A stretch of DNA of 64,000 nt from an uncultured Thermoguttaceae bacterium (GCA_938084835.1 CALKER010000017.1:214949-278948); one strand, 5' to 3'. Counted from the first letter of the stretch, positions 18,273 through 29,411 are shown. Notes: generated by a model from the letters alone, not told the origin. A program made the numbers and translations.

Positions 18273-20107
18273 AATAAACTTGTTGGCCTGTCACAGAGGT
18301 GAGCCGCCTGGCTGAGCAGATTTCTTCTCTCCGGACCAACAAGTAAGAGGATCTTTTCGGGGCGCAAAAAGCGAGGACCGGCAACTAAGCACTCATGGGG
18401 TGGAAGGAAGCTTTTGATCTCAGCGTACGTGGCTTCTGGCACCAGAAGGACGCCTTCGCTCAGCGCTCGACCGATCTCCCGTTCGTCACGTCGAGTCAAC
18501 TTAGGAATGGATCGACCAAAGTAAAATACCCAGCTTGGCTCGCAGAATTCGATGGCCGCCACCTCCGTGGACATATGGCCGAGCCTTTCGATAACGGCCT
18601 CGAGCCAACGGTGGCGGGACACCCTCGCGGGGACAATGGCCACGGCCATCAGGGTAAAAATGAAGGCAGTGGCTAGCATGCCATTAGTCAAAGCCTGGCC
18701 TCCCTTGTGAACGAAGAGCCACCAACAGGCCACGGCTCCCGCAAGAAGGATAAATCCGAGACTAGCCATCCAACTTTCGCCCCCGAGGAGTCGCTGGGCC
18801 ACCAAGGGCAGGCTGACCATTGCCACGCCTCCGATTAACCCCAGGACCACCACCGCTGCTTTTGTCCAGGTGCGGATATCGGGTGCAGCAGTTTTAGGTA
18901 AGCGGGCCAGAAAGTGTCCGACAAAGAGGGCGACCGCCGGATAGCAGGGGAGAAGATAGCTCGGCAACTTTGTCTGCACAATGCTGAAGACACCAAGATA
19001 AACCAAAACCCAAACCGACAACAGCAGGGCCACCGCTCGCATTCCCCACTCGGTAACGCAGTCCCTTCGCCACATCAACACACACGGAACGGCGAAAACG
19101 CTCCAAGGAAACGTGCCAACAAGCAGGGCGGCCGGATAAAACAGGATCGATCCCCTATGACCTTCCAAGGGCTCAAGGGACCGCTGAAGATGATGGCGGA
19201 GGAAAAATTCCTGAACAAAGGCTCCGTCTGTGCTCACACCAACGGCGAAATACCAGGGGCCAGCCACCGCAAGAACAATCACAAGCCCGAGCGCAAGCTT
19301 CATCCTTCGGGCGGTCTCCCACCACAACCGGAAAGAAAGAACCTGTCGCATTCTGAGGAGTTGACCTCCAACAAACCCGCGTGTTTGCGACGAAGGCTCC
19401 ACCGCCAGTGAACGGCGTATTATCTGTTCGAGACCGAGAAACTGGAAAATCACGGCGGCTGGTAAGACAAAACCCACCGGGCCTTTTGCCAGTGTTGCTA
19501 GCCCCCAAGCGGCGTACATTCCTAAAAGAGGGAGCAGTTTCTCGCGGGGCGCAGGAGTCTGCGAGGGAGCTCCGCCGTTGGTAACCCGCCCTTCTCGGGC
19601 CATGGCCGACTGCGGAAGCGAAATGCCCCCGTTTGCTCTTGGGAAATAGGCCGCTACAAAGCAGGCGATGCCTAAGGTGCCGAAGAAAATCAACGGAGCG
19701 TCCGGCGTGGCACTCCGCGAGGAAATGGCAAAAAGCAGCATGGTCGCCAAACAAACGGCAGACCAAAAAGCTCCCGGCCGAGGAAGAAGCCGGCAGCCAA
19801 TTGCATAGGTGAGAAGGACGGTACCAGTCCCGAAAATCGCGGAGCCAACGCGGGCCGAAAACTCGGAAATCCCCAACAGCCAATAGGCTCCCATGATGAC
19901 CCAGTAAAGGAGCGCTGGCTTATGGGCCCGCAATTCTCCGTTGAATGTAGGCACTATCCAGTCGCCGCGGGCAAGCATTTCCCGAGCGCAGCCGGCATTA
20001 CGCGGCTCATCCCTGTCCCACAGCCGCGAGGAGCCAAGAAAGGCCATAAAAATGATAATCGAGATCATCAAGAGAAGACAAATTTCGCGGATTGGCTCGC
20101 GCTTCAT
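18260..20107 (-). CDS. Membrane glycosyltransferase, ArnT/PMT family
   Basis: A 615-residue GT-C enzyme with the classical first periplasmic loop motif RLWDRDEPRNAGCAREML (DRDEP at ~31-35), as in ArnT and bacterial PMT homologues that move a sugar from undecaprenyl phosphate to lipid A or another acceptor. Next come HKPALLYWVIMGAYWLLG, also typical, and about 10-12 hydrophobic helices to ~490, then a ~110-residue soluble C-terminus. I choose ATG 20107 (MKREPIRE) because GGGAGG lies upstream and a basic residue cluster then leads into TM1; an in-frame ATG at 20152 would add 15 unlikely residues. An Arg/Ala/Pro-rich loop at ~165-185 is an insertion. It has no operon partner. Confidence 0.85.
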   Translation of the reverse strand: MKREPIREICLLLMISIIIFMAFLGSSRLWDRDEPRNAGCAREMLARGDWIVPTFNGELRAHKPALLYWVIMGAYWLLGISEFSARVGSAIFGTGTVLLTYAIGCRLLPRPGAFWSAVCLATMLLFAISSRSATPDAPLIFFGTLGIACFVAAYFPRANGGISLPQSAMAREGRVTNGGAPSQTPAPREKLLPLLGMYAAWGLATLAKGPVGFVLPAAVIFQFLGLEQIIRRSLAVEPSSQTRGFVGGQLLRMRQVLSFRLWWETARRMKLALGLVIVLAVAGPWYFAVGVSTDGAFVQEFFLRHHLQRSLEPLEGHRGSILFYPAALLVGTFPWSVFAVPCVLMWRRDCVTEWGMRAVALLLSVWVLVYLGVFSIVQTKLPSYLLPCYPAVALFVGHFLARLPKTAAPDIRTWTKAAVVVLGLIGGVAMVSLPLVAQRLLGGESWMASLGFILLAGAVACWWLFVHKGGQALTNGMLATAFIFTLMAVAIVPARVSRHRWLEAVIERLGHMSTEVAAIEFCEPSWVFYFGRSIPKLTRRDEREIGRALSEGVLLVPEATYAEIKSFLPPHECLVAGPRFLRPEKILLLVGPERRNLLSQAAHLCDRPTSLLTFR

Positions 20108-20821
20108 CCTCGCACTATTCCTCCCGTCCGTGGAAAGTGGCCCTGCGAGCAATAGTTTCCTCGAATTCCCTTAGGGCCCCGACTGTAGGAGCCTGGAATT
20201 TGAGGATCACGAGTCCTTACCCTCGACTTGGCCTTCGCCTTTGCTTTGGCTATCACGAGTCCACCGGTAAGCAAAATGCCGGCCCGCTCATGGGATAACA
20301 CTCAAACGCCTGGATGCTACTCCCCTAAGAAGTGGTGGCACTCTTTCCCCGCGCATGATCGGCCAATGCGCGGGGTAGTGGCAATACCAGTTTCCTCGAG
20401 CCGCGAGCGGTAGAGGAGCTCTAATCGGGGTACGATCGGCTGTCGCGAGCTTTGCCTAAAGCACGAGCAGTCAAGGGCCCGCCAAACTAACGGACGCCGG
20501 AGGCCAACGATGGCCTTGTCGCTTTCCCGTTTCGAGCTCTCGCTAGCTTTGAGGTACCTCGAATTCTTAATGGCCCGAATCTTGCGTTGAGGCACGGAGT
20601 TACTGCAAAGTGCTTTTTAAACAAAAATAGGCCGGCTCCCTCAGAGGAAGTCCGGCCATGAGCAAAGCGAGCAGCTTCAAGCCACGATAACCTAGTGGGA
20701 AATTCCTTCGCAGTGACGTCGGTCACTCGCAACCCGCCAGACTCAGCTAAAAGACACGTCTTCCAGGCACTAAAAGCGAAGCTGCAGGCCCGGACGAGGG
20801 ACCACCGGCTGGGCGCCGGAA
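20108..20821. other. Intergenic region holding the acetyl-CoA synthetase terminator
   Basis: About 710 bp between two minus-strand genes. The terminator at 20620-20657 is listed separately. Nothing else is supported; the many short open frames overlap. Confidence 0.4.
20620..20657 (-). terminator. Rho-independent terminator after acetyl-CoA synthetase
   Basis: Read on the minus strand, GGCCGG (rc of 20652-20657) and CCGGCC (rc of 20630-20635) form a stem with extra inner pairing, followed by TATTTTTGTTT. It lies ~165 bases past the acs stop codon, on the same strand. Confidence 0.7.
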
Positions 20822-22783
20822 TTACTCCTCCTGTGCCTGCCGCAGCCGGGCCAACACACTATAGTCTTCCAGTGTGCTGGTGTCCTGAAGGACCTCCCTT
20901 CCAGCCGCAATGTCACGGAGCAATCGGCGCATGATTTTGCCGCTTCGCGTTTTAGGTAGGGCCGCGGCAAACCGAACGTCGTCCGGCACGGCCAAAGCCC
21001 CGATCTGTTGGCGTACCCAATTCTTCAATTCCTGCTTGAGCTCTTCGCTTGGTTGGAAGCCTTGCGTTAAAGTGACAAAGACGCAAATGGCTTCCCCCTT
21101 GATTTCGTGGGGTCGGCCCACGGCTGCAGCCTCGGCTACAGCCGGATGCGCTACCAGAGCACTCTCGATTTCGATCGTGCTTAATCGGTGGCCGGAAACG
21201 TTCAAGACGTCGTCGATCCGCCCCAAGATCCAGTAGTAACCATCTTCATCCCGGCGGGCGTTGTCACCGGTGAGATATTTCCCTGGTACTTCCGTCCAAT
21301 ACTGCTGCTTGTAACGTTCGTCATCTCCCCAAATACCCCGAAGCATTCCCGGCCAGGGCTTCGCAATCACCAACCAACCGCCTTTGCCTGTTTCCACGGG
21401 GCTGCCATCCTCGGCCACAATTTCCGGAACCACGCCTGGGAGCGGATGAGCACAACTACCCGGTTTAAGTGGTGTCACCCCCGGCAGAGGCGACATCATA
21501 ATCCCGCCTGTTTCCGTCTGCCACCAAGTGTCGACGATCGGGCAACGTCCTCCCCCAATCTTCTCGTAGTACCACATCCAGGCCTCGGGATTGATCCCTT
21601 CGCCTACCGAACCCAGCAGCCGCAAGGTCGACAAATCATGTTTTTCCACCCATTGATCACCCCAGCGAATGAACGAGCGGATGGCCGTGGGAGCCGTGTA
21701 CAAAATCGTTACTCGATATTTTTCCACCATTTGCCACCACCGGCTTGGATCGGGCCAATCGGGCGCACCTTCGTACATCAGGATTGTGGCCCCTGCGGAG
21801 AGCGGTCCATACACAATGTATGAATGCCCGGTGATCCATCCGATGTCTGCTGTTGACCAATAGACGTCGTCGTCGCGGATGTCGAACACCCACTCAAAAG
21901 TCTTCTTCGTGTACAAGTTATATCCAGCGGTCGTGTGCTTTACGCCTTTCGGTTTGCCCGTGGACCCACTTGTGTAAAGCAGGAAGAGGGGCGCTTCGCT
22001 GTCCATCGGTTCAGCAGGGCAGTGAGGGGAGGCCTTCTCCATTAATTCGTGCCACCAAAAGTCGCGCCCCAGCGTCATGGGGCAATCTCCGGCCCCCCGA
22101 CGGAAAACAATGCATTTTTCTACGGTGGGTGATTTTGCCAAGGCCTGATCCACGGCAGCTTTTAAACCCAAGACTTTACCCCGCCGATACCCACAGTCGG
22201 CGGTGATGACCAGCCGCGCCCCCGCATCGTTGTTTCGGTCTGCCACTGCCTCTGCCGAAAAACCCCCGAAAATCACCGAGTGTATGGCCCCAATTCGCGC
22301 GCAAGCAAGCATAGCAATGGGAAGCTCAGGCACCATTGGCATGTAAATGGATACCCGATCACCTTTTTGAATCCCGAGCTCTTTAAGCACATTGGCGAAT
22401 TTGCATACTTCGCGATGAAGCATGTCATAGGTCAACACCCGGGTGTCGCCTGGCTCGCCTTCCCAGATATAAGCTGCTTTGTTACGCCGAACGGTGCTCA
22501 GATGAACATCCAAACAGTTGTAGGAAACGTTTGTCTGCCCACCCACGAACCATTGGGCAAAAGGCAGATTCCACACTAACACCTTCTCGAAAGGCTTAAA
22601 CCAGTGGAGTTCTGCGGCGTACTTACCCCAAAATCCCTCTGGGTCCTCGTACGCCTCCTTCCACATCTGCTCATATTGTTCCCGCGAATAAATCCGCGCT
22701 TTAGCCACGAACTCCGGAGGCGGTGGGAATATCCGCTCTTCCTTCATTACGGCGGTGATTTCGGCTGCCTTCGATTGACTCAT
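20822..22783 (-). CDS. acsA: Acetyl-CoA synthetase (AMP-forming)
   Basis: A 653-residue adenylate-forming enzyme that makes acetyl-CoA from acetate, ATP and CoA in the cytosol. Full-length features are [15 protein letters not shown] near 78-92, the P-loop [10 protein letters not shown] (271-280), [28 protein letters not shown], and the C-terminal [11 protein letters not shown] with the catalytic, acetylation-prone lysine at ~616. Length matches the family (~650). The start is ATG 22783 with AGGAGGCAAATG just upstream. It is monocistronic with its own terminator. No patZ/cobB-type regulator is nearby. Confidence 0.97.
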   Translation of the reverse strand: MSQSKAAEITAVMKEERIFPPPPEFVAKARIYSREQYEQMWKEAYEDPEGFWGKYAAELHWFKPFEKVLVWNLPFAQWFVGGQTNVSYNCLDVHLSTVRRNKAAYIWEGEPGDTRVLTYDMLHREVCKFANVLKELGIQKGDRVSIYMPMVPELPIAMLACARIGAIHSVIFGGFSAEAVADRNNDAGARLVITADCGYRRGKVLGLKAAVDQALAKSPTVEKCIVFRRGAGDCPMTLGRDFWWHELMEKASPHCPAEPMDSEAPLFLLYTSGSTGKPKGVKHTTAGYNLYTKKTFEWVFDIRDDDVYWSTADIGWITGHSYIVYGPLSAGATILMYEGAPDWPDPSRWWQMVEKYRVTILYTAPTAIRSFIRWGDQWVEKHDLSTLRLLGSVGEGINPEAWMWYYEKIGGGRCPIVDTWWQTETGGIMMSPLPGVTPLKPGSCAHPLPGVVPEIVAEDGSPVETGKGGWLVIAKPWPGMLRGIWGDDERYKQQYWTEVPGKYLTGDNARRDEDGYYWILGRIDDVLNVSGHRLSTIEIESALVAHPAVAEAAAVGRPHEIKGEAICVFVTLTQGFQPSEELKQELKNWVRQQIGALAVPDDVRFAAALPKTRSGKIMRRLLRDIAAGREVLQDTSTLEDYSVLARLRQAQEE

Positions 22784-23487
22784 TTGCCTCCTTCCTCCCA
22801 GAATGCTGTGCTTACGCGTTTAACACTCCCAACAACTGAACAATCCCGAGGTTGACGCCTTTGGCCTACAATGTCGCCTGGGCGGTTTTACGGTTTAAAC
22901 CTCCGCGTGCGAGCCCAGCGGGAAGACAACCCCATAGTAAGATTAGCCGCATGGCAACCACGCGAAAGCAGTCGGCCCAAAGCTGGACGCAATGATTCGA
23001 TGGCTTTCGGGTACAGGTCATGCCATTGTAAATGGCGACGAGCTTTGGGTCAATTACCGCTGGACTCAGCCCGCCTATTGACGCCGAATCAAACGGCGAC
23101 CTTCCTTTAGCGGAGATGTGACACAAGCTGGCGACCACTGAAGGCATCCGCAACGGAAGTTCCGAAAAAGGCAACCGGTCGCCCTAGGCTGCCCCCGATG
23201 CCCGGACTTTCAAATCCCCAATTAGGCTCACACCGTGCCTTCTTTCGTTCTTCAGTTCGGCAAGCCAACCAGGTGCAGCAATAGCGGGAAATAACGAATG
23301 GGAGGAAATTATCGGGGCTATTAGCAGGCCGATACAACCAGCCCCTTTCCAAAATGGCAAGCTCGTTGGGCTTGACGATCCACATGAGATGCAGGGAGGG
23401 TACTTCAAAGAGAGATTGTTCGCGCAGACCTACACTTCGAAATGTCTTAGCGCTGACTGCCACAACCCGAAAGCCCCACCCATCGGG
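22784..23487. other. Intergenic region, no gene seen
   Basis: About 700 bp upstream of acsA and downstream of the response regulator gene. Frames on both strands are open for up to ~118 codons but match no family and lack ribosome binding sites. Confidence 0.4.
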
Positions 23488-23901
23488 CTAATTTTGCGGC
23501 CTCTTGGGCCAAAAATGAAGAAAAATTTCGCCGTAGTTTTCCTCTAGCGCCTTCAGAACAGCTTGGATTACTTCCTCCATCGAGAACGGCTTGGGAAGGA
23601 ATCGTACCAACTGCAGTACGCGTGCTTGCGAAAGGATGCCCTCGTCGAAACTGGCCGAAACTAGGATACACGGCATAAAAAGCTGGCGCTGGCGGACCAG
23701 GCGAATCGCTTCCAAGCCACTTAATTTTGGCATGTGTAGGTCTAAAAGTGCCACATGCACCTCCTGAGAATCGAGGATCGCTAACGCCTCCTCCCCATCG
23801 GCGGCCAGAAAAGTGCGAAAACCCCGCGGGCGGAAGACCTCGTTCAACGTCTCCCGCAGGCATCGATCGTCGTCGCCGATAAGTAAGCTAGGGGTCCACA
23901 T
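23488..23901 (-). CDS. Single-domain response regulator (CheY-like receiver)
   Basis: A 137-residue receiver domain with nothing attached except ~14 aromatic/basic residues at the C-terminus. The acidic pocket GDDD (~9-12), phospho-acceptor D54 in LLDLHMPK, Ser in LVSAS (82) and Lys in PKPFS (K104) are all present, so it should be phosphorylatable. AAxGEEAL is the usual helix-2 lead. The start is ATG 23901, with GAGGCGGCGAGA upstream. No histidine kinase or output gene lies nearby, so its partner is encoded elsewhere. A signalling or chemotaxis role is plausible but not shown. Confidence 0.9.
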   Translation of the reverse strand: MWTPSLLIGDDDRCLRETLNEVFRPRGFRTFLAADGEEALAILDSQEVHVALLDLHMPKLSGLEAIRLVRQRQLFMPCILVSASFDEGILSQARVLQLVRFLPKPFSMEEVIQAVLKALEENYGEIFLHFWPKRPQN

Positions 23902-26721
23902 TCTCGCCGCCTCCTCACAGGAGGAGACGATAGCAACTCCCGTACCGAGAAAGATACAATGATTTAGAAAATTCCTAACCTCAGCTTATTCAGAGGCTTG
24001 CGTCGAATCAATACCTGAAATTTTGCAGGAAACTTGATCGAGGTAGATGCGGAGGCCTTACCCGGCCAAAATATTTATGCCATTTTGACAGGAGGAGGAA
24101 GTCACTCATCGAAATCTTGAAAATCCTGCTCGAAAACGTCGTCTGGACCGAACTCGCGACATAAAGCTAAGTCGGGACAAACTTTTAGTCAGGCCAGGGA
24201 AAACCTCCCCCAAACCGCACGATCTTAGCCAGTCCGTTTAAAAATACCCATGATGAGGGGACCCACGTGATACCTTAACCCGAGGTTTCGCCAATCCGAA
24301 GCGCGAATGCACTGAATCGCAGGTGCAGGAAACCATCTGAATCTATATGAAACTGAACCTTGCCCAAATGGAAAAATTATCTAGCTAGTAACTATTTATA
24401 TGGCTAAAGAGGTCTCCGATACGATATGTAGCTCCATTTGACGCATCTTCTTTACGGCAGGGTCAAGTGAAAGGGCTTTAACCCTTGACCCTTTGCACCA
24501 ACCTTTAACGTTTCTCACCTTTAACGTTCCGCACGCCCTCAGGGGCCCTTGACCGTTAACGTTTCCCACGCCGTCAGGACCCTTCGCCTCGAGAGCTTCC
24601 TCGAAAGTGGGTGTGGCTCCTTTTCTCGTGACATCTGTAACGCGTTCATGAAATAGAAATGCTGCCGAGCCAAGCTTTGGAACGGCCACGGCACAATTTC
24701 CCGAAAGACAGCCCACCTGGAGGGGTGAAAAATCCGAGTAAGTTTGAGAGAACCACTAAGTTTGGGAGGACCGCCCTTCACGAGCGTTCTTGAGCCCTTA
24801 CAGCTCGATAATTCCCAACGGTCCCGAGCAAGGGATGGAACCCCCTGGCGTGGCTATATAGGGCCTCTCCGTCCCCGGGGCGAGGTTTACCCTTGCGGCA
24901 ACTATCTGCCGAAAAATTCGCCCTATGAATCGCTCGAATCCGGCGGCACTCAAGGAACCGCCGGCAGTTCGCATGGGTCTGACCGTAAACTAAGCCCCTC
25001 ACAATCCGCCATTCACGCCGCTCTCTCCCTTTTAATTGAGAACAAGGGCTCTTCGGGGGCACAATCCACCGCGCACGCTGTTTACTCACGAGTTGCCGCC
25101 AGAAAAGCTAGGCTTCCACCCAAATCTTTAGCGAACTTCCTCAGAGTCGGAGCTCCCGATAGACCTGCCTCTTGGCGTTTTTCCAGTTAGCATTGCCCTC
25201 TCGAGGTGAAAAAGTAGGAGTCGAAGCCCGGCAAGGCTTTCGGGCTAAACGACCCCGAGCGGTCCGTGCTTATCATCTCTCCCGACCCAGGATCTCGGAC
25301 GACCGCGTTGGGGGCAAGATGATGGTTTGTTTCGATAAGATTTCCCTCACAGGTGGTCCATCGCATTTGCCCCCGGGCGTCTCGCAGCCTTTTCTCCCGG
25401 TGGTGTGACAGGCACATTGCCACATGCCGAGAATGCTTCCGCGAATAGCTGGCTTGCAAGGGGGACTAGGAAACTTAAGCTTCGGAAGGTGGGGCGCCGT
25501 AACTCCGCGTTTTTGCCGGGAAGTGCCCATTCGCAATTTTATTGGCTTTAATACCCTGTCGCAGGAAATTGTTTGGCAGCATTCCCTGATAAAGACTGAT
25601 ACGGGTCAGCACACCGGTCGGCCAGAAGCCAGATAACCGCCCCTACCTCGGTGCATCTGCCACCCGCATCCGGATAACAAGTATTCGCCTCCTTACTACT
25701 TTGGAGTCCATTGGATACCACTTCCCAATGTTTGCTGTCTCCCGCAGGCGTTACCCCTTTCCCTAATCTGTTGTAGGTTAATCTCCTGCAGGCCAATTTA
25801 CTCTAGGCCGAGTTCCCATCGATTTGTCACGTGGTGAAGATTTTTTAACTCGGCCCGAGCTCAACTCGCTCCTCTGTACCTGGTGCCGTAGAAGGCCACC
25901 TCCTCCACCAAGCGGTACACTTGTCAGAAAATCGCGCCGGAGCCATCTTGCGCAATTCACAGGGTTTTTTTCGGTGTGGGGTGACGGATTAGATTGAGCG
26001 CTAATCTTTCTGGTCCTTCGTACCATTTTTACCTTGAGGATTAAGAAATTACCCCGTCAAAGTTGCACAACGACGTTGAAGTCTAAGGTCTCTTACCACC
26101 TGGATATCCCGGCTTTTCCCCGCGCCACTTTTTTGGCTAGGCCTTCTAACACTGAAGGCTCCCCAATCCGAAATCGCAAGCTAAGCACCCGCGCACTGGC
26201 GAACCCCAAAAAGCCCCAACCCTTACTGGCAAGAGCCACACTGGCCTCCCGTGACTACAGACCGAAACATCCCCTGCGCGGTACTGGCCGCGGGCCTTGT
26301 CATAGGTTTTGGGCCCCGATGGAGAGAGGATGCGAGCGTGTGTTGCCGGTGCCGAGGTCGACACACTGGCTCCACATCGCTTAAATCACTTTCCTCGGAA
26401 GCCAAGCACGATATCCCGGCCCGACCATCGCCGAAGCAATTTGGGAAAGGGCTTAACGACAGTAACGCCTTCTGTCGCGAAAGGGAGTCGGACTACCTTA
26501 AAGTTTGGTTCCACTTGAGCCAAGACGGCGGTGGTGGACTTTTTCCCATGATTCCTTCGCCAGAAGTGTGACCGCGCTGAGCAGTTAGCTACTCACCATG
26601 GGAGTACACCCCCCTGGACCAAATCCGGGCTTTGCCAAGCGATCTCCACGCAAATCCCCGTCAGCGACAAAAGTCGCTACTCCGCCCCGTGGGGCTGAAC
26701 GCGGAGGCAAAAGAACCCCAA
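23902..26721. other. 2.8 kb non-coding stretch with one repeat cluster
   Basis: This is the largest empty stretch in the window. Open frames overlap on both strands and none has a good start signal. The only structure I see is the repeat/inverted-repeat cluster at 24459-24585. No tRNA or known RNA was recognised. Confidence 0.5.
24459..24585. repeat. Inverted repeat followed by degenerate ~35-bp direct repeats
   Basis: AGGGTCAAG (24459-24467) and CTTGACCCT (24484-24492) form a perfect 9-bp inverted repeat, with AAAG/CTTT inside. Then follow a half unit (24501-24516) and two units (24517-24551, 24552-24585) sharing the core TTAACGTT, CACGCC and TCAGG, and ending CCCTTG or CCCTTCG. The unit length is not a multiple of three. 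Confidence 0.55.
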
Positions 26722-26752
26722 CGTAAAAGGAACCGGCCTCAGCGCCACCGGT
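26722..26752 (-). terminator. Possible terminator after the thioredoxin-like gene
   Basis: On the minus strand ACCGG (rc of 26748-26752) and CCGGT (rc of 26732-26736) form a short stem directly after the stop codon, followed by TCCTTTT. The 5-bp stem is weak, but position and strand fit the end of the permease-thioredoxin transcript. Confidence 0.4.
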
Positions 26753-26986
26753 CTATGTCAACAGTTTTTGAATTTCTTCCGGCGAGAGAATCCGCCCGGC
26801 GACCTTGACCTCGCCATCAATGGCAAGAGCGGGTGTCATCATCACGCCAAAGCTCAAGATAGTGTTAATGTCAGTGATCTTCTCGATGACGGCCTCAATT
26901 TTCGCCCGTTTGACTGCCTCCTCGGCATTCTGCTTCAGCTTTTCACAACGAACACACCCAGGGCCTAAGATTTGAATGAGCTTCAT
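26753..26986 (-). CDS. Small thioredoxin-like protein with CxxC motif (MTH895 type)
   Basis: A 77-residue glutaredoxin-like fold protein with the redox pair CVRC (C11, C14), a cis-Pro-like MMTPALAIDGEV segment (~48-59) and a C-terminal helix SPEEIQKLL. Such mini-thioredoxins are often encoded beside UPF0718-type permeases and ArsR regulators. ATG 26986 is chosen because AGGAGGG lies 5-6 bases upstream; the longer frame starting at 27028 is not needed. It lies ~98 bp downstream of the permease and on the same strand, so the two are probably co-transcribed. It may reduce a metal(loid) substrate or the permease's own cysteines; this is inference. Confidence 0.88.
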   Translation of the reverse strand: MKLIQILGPGCVRCEKLKQNAEEAVKRAKIEAVIEKITDINTILSFGVMMTPALAIDGEVKVAGRILSPEEIQKLLT

Positions 26987-27084
26987 TGTGTCCCTCCTCT
27001 GAAAAACAGCTTGTCCTTTATAACCCAATCTCTTTTAGTAAATTCCCATCTTTTAGTAAATTCCCATAAACGGGATACACCGGA

Positions 27085-28422
27085 TTAAAACCACAAACCA
27101 AAAAGCATTCCTACCAAAGTGCTCATGACTACCGTGAGGGCGACAAAAGCGACGGTCTTTTTGAATCCCCACACGCTGTAAATCACGGCGACACTTGGCA
27201 ACGACAAAGCGGGTCCCGCTAGCAAAAGGGCAAGCGCCGGTCCCCGCCCCATACCCAGGCCAATCAGCGCCTCCAGGATGGGAATTTCGGTTAGTGTGGC
27301 AAAATACCACATCGCTCCTATGACCGAGGCAATCGCATTTGCCCTTAGACTATTACCCCCCACCAATCGGCCAACTACCTCCTCGGGGATCAGAGCGCCA
27401 ACAATCCCGGTTACCAATACCCCGCCAAAAAGCAGCGGAATAATAGACCTAGCAAACCACCAGGTCTGATTCATCCACAAAGTTAATTCATCTCGAGAGC
27501 ACCAGCTTATGGCCATGGCCACTACTGCGACGAAACAGAACCCTGCGAAATACCACCGATGTTCGTAAACCCATTGGGCCCATTCGTAACCGGGTGGCGT
27601 GAGCGATTCAACCCGAGCGACTTCCGACTTGCGGATTTCCAGCTTCTTTCCTTGTGGCCAGTCGATTCCTTTCTCCGGATCTCGAAGTCCCTCCTGTAAT
27701 TGCACACGATACATGTCTGTTGTTTCTAGGAGCACGGCTACTTTTAACGCCGTCCCATCAGCTTTTTGAAGTGACGTCACGCTTGGACTTGACCAGTCGC
27801 TAAATACGAGGAAGGCGATCATCGCCGCTAAAAACAGGGCCGTTTGCCAGCCCTTTCGGGACGGCGGAGGTGGCTCTGGCATAGCTGAGAATACCCGCTC
27901 CCTTTCGACTTCTTCCTTCCGGAACAAAGCAGCCATAATCAGCCCGATGATTACGGCAAATGTTATTGCCCCCACCACCCGCGCCAGACCCAAATCGAAG
28001 CCGAGCACGCGAGCCGTCAAAAAGATGGCCATCACATTAATTGCCGGTCCGGAGTACAAAAAGGCACTGGCTGGCCCTAAACCAGCCCCTACCCTGTAAA
28101 TCCCGGCGAACATCGGCAACACGCTGCAAGAGCAGACGGCCAAGACGGTTCCGGATACCGAGGCCACGGCATAGGCCTCGATTTTGTTCGCTCGCGGGCC
28201 CAGATGGCGAAGCACGGCTTCTTTGGAAAGAAACGTGGCGATAGCTCCGGCAATGAACATCGCTGGCACCACACAGGCCAGCGTGTGGTTGCGAGCGTAC
28301 CATTGGAACATGTACAGTCCCTCGAAAATGGCCTTTTGAACGGTAGGCGATGAAAAGTTGACAAAGTAACCTATCAGGAACACCGCCACTAAGAGGACAA
28401 ATACTGTCAATTCCTTTCGCAT
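27085..28422 (-). CDS. UPF0718/DUF318-family permease (ArsP-like)
   Basis: A 445-residue membrane protein with about 9-10 helices in two similar halves: first half ~5-190, second half ~285-445. The conserved G-P-A-x-N motif (YSGPAINVMAIFLTARVLG) and the cysteine-bearing AVCSCSVLPMFAGIY are family hallmarks; the second half has LLLAGPALSLPSVAVIYSVWG. Members export organoarsenicals or other metalloids. A soluble ~90-residue loop (~205-290) separates the halves. ATG 28422 is chosen for the AAGGGG upstream; the frame extends 22 codons further. It lies between arsR-like and thioredoxin-like genes. The exact substrate is not shown. Confidence 0.85.
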   Translation of the reverse strand: MRKELTVFVLLVAVFLIGYFVNFSSPTVQKAIFEGLYMFQWYARNHTLACVVPAMFIAGAIATFLSKEAVLRHLGPRANKIEAYAVASVSGTVLAVCSCSVLPMFAGIYRVGAGLGPASAFLYSGPAINVMAIFLTARVLGFDLGLARVVGAITFAVIIGLIMAALFRKEEVERERVFSAMPEPPPPSRKGWQTALFLAAMIAFLVFSDWSSPSVTSLQKADGTALKVAVLLETTDMYRVQLQEGLRDPEKGIDWPQGKKLEIRKSEVARVESLTPPGYEWAQWVYEHRWYFAGFCFVAVVAMAISWCSRDELTLWMNQTWWFARSIIPLLFGGVLVTGIVGALIPEEVVGRLVGGNSLRANAIASVIGAMWYFATLTEIPILEALIGLGMGRGPALALLLAGPALSLPSVAVIYSVWGFKKTVAFVALTVVMSTLVGMLFGLWF

Positions 28423-29038
28423 AGGGCAACCCCTTAACTCACGGGGACTTTCGTGATTATTTGGCCAACTAACCAAACAGTTAAACAAACACCACTGACC
28501 GGCAATACTTATAACGGAAATCGGGCAGGCGAAAGGCAGGTCAAATTATCCTACCCATTTGTGGCGGGGCCTCCTTTGCCGCTGTTCAGCTCCTCGATTG
28601 GCTCTCAAAATCAGCCTGTTGGACCAATTAAGAAGCCAAGCCGCCCAACAGGGTTGAATAGCCTAAATCAAATCCCGAGCTCGCTAATGCCGATCGTTCA
28701 CATAGTAGCGTCCACACGGTGCGGAGCAAGTGTCGTTCGGATACACCCTAAGTGATGCTCGTGCCAGGTGAATGACGGCAGCACTCCTCAACTAAATCAA
28801 GGCGACAGGGAGCACAACACACCACCGATCTTCCCATAGTGGTCGAGGAAAATCTGCTTTGCCGACAATTTGTGCATGGCTCCCCGTCGGCGGACTAGTC
28901 TCCCAGATCATTTTTTGATGAAGGCGATGCCCAAACACTTTTACGCGCCGCCACAGCGACCGCCCCACCGTGACAGGCACCCGAGGTTCGATCCAACCCA
29001 GTCGGCGTAACAACACATTAAAAGTCACGGACCTCGGC
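28423..29038. other. Spacer between the regulator and permease genes
   Basis: About 615 bp on an otherwise same-strand module. A TTATAA-like AT-rich patch near 28508-28515 could be part of a separate promoter for the permease. No gene or known RNA is seen. Confidence 0.35.
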
Positions 29039-29392
29039 TTATTGCGAAAGCAGCTTCAATCGCTCTTCCACGTCAGCCGTCAAGCCGGAACGGAGGCAGT
29101 CCAAAAAATTCGCCAGCCACGGTGCCCGAATCCGGTAACTCATCATGGTGGCCTGTTTGGTGCAGGCAACCAGGCCCTCTTTTTTCAAGATGGCTAAATG
29201 TCGGGACACCGTGGACATGTCGGCCCCGACCATTAAAGTCAGCTCACATACGCACCGTGGTCCACCCCGAGCTAATTCCTCCACGATAAAAAGCCGAGTG
29301 GGGTGGGCTAAAGCTTTCAGCACGCCTGCCAAGGCTTCGTATCGGGCTCGCTGCCGGGAATCCCTCAAAGTTGGGTCAGTGCTGATGAGCAT
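29039..29392 (-). CDS. arsR: ArsR/SmtB-family transcriptional repressor
   Basis: A 117-residue winged-helix regulator. The recognition region is CELTLMVGADMSTVSRHLAILKKEGLV, where SR-HL-xL-xx-xGLV is the standard DNA-reading helix and wing lead. The motif CVCEL carries two cysteines (~C47, C49) at the place where arsenic/antimony or cadmium sensors bind metal, so metalloid release from DNA is likely. ATG 29392 follows GAGGG at a good distance; a GTG three bases upstream is the alternative. It probably controls its own promoter and the permease and thioredoxin genes downstream. Confidence 0.92.
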   Translation of the reverse strand: MLISTDPTLRDSRQRARYEALAGVLKALAHPTRLFIVEELARGGPRCVCELTLMVGADMSTVSRHLAILKKEGLVACTKQATMMSYRIRAPWLANFLDCLRSGLTADVEERLKLLSQ

Positions 29393-29411
29393 CACGCGCC
29401 CTCACAAAATT

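Noticed and set aside
20630-20657. AGAGGAAGTCCGGCC resembling the RNase P RNA core
   Set aside because: The rest of the RNase P RNA is missing and the bases are explained by the terminator hairpin.
28975-29000. GGTTCGATCC, as in a tRNA T-loop
   Set aside because: Flanking bases cannot form the T stem and no anticodon or D arm is present.
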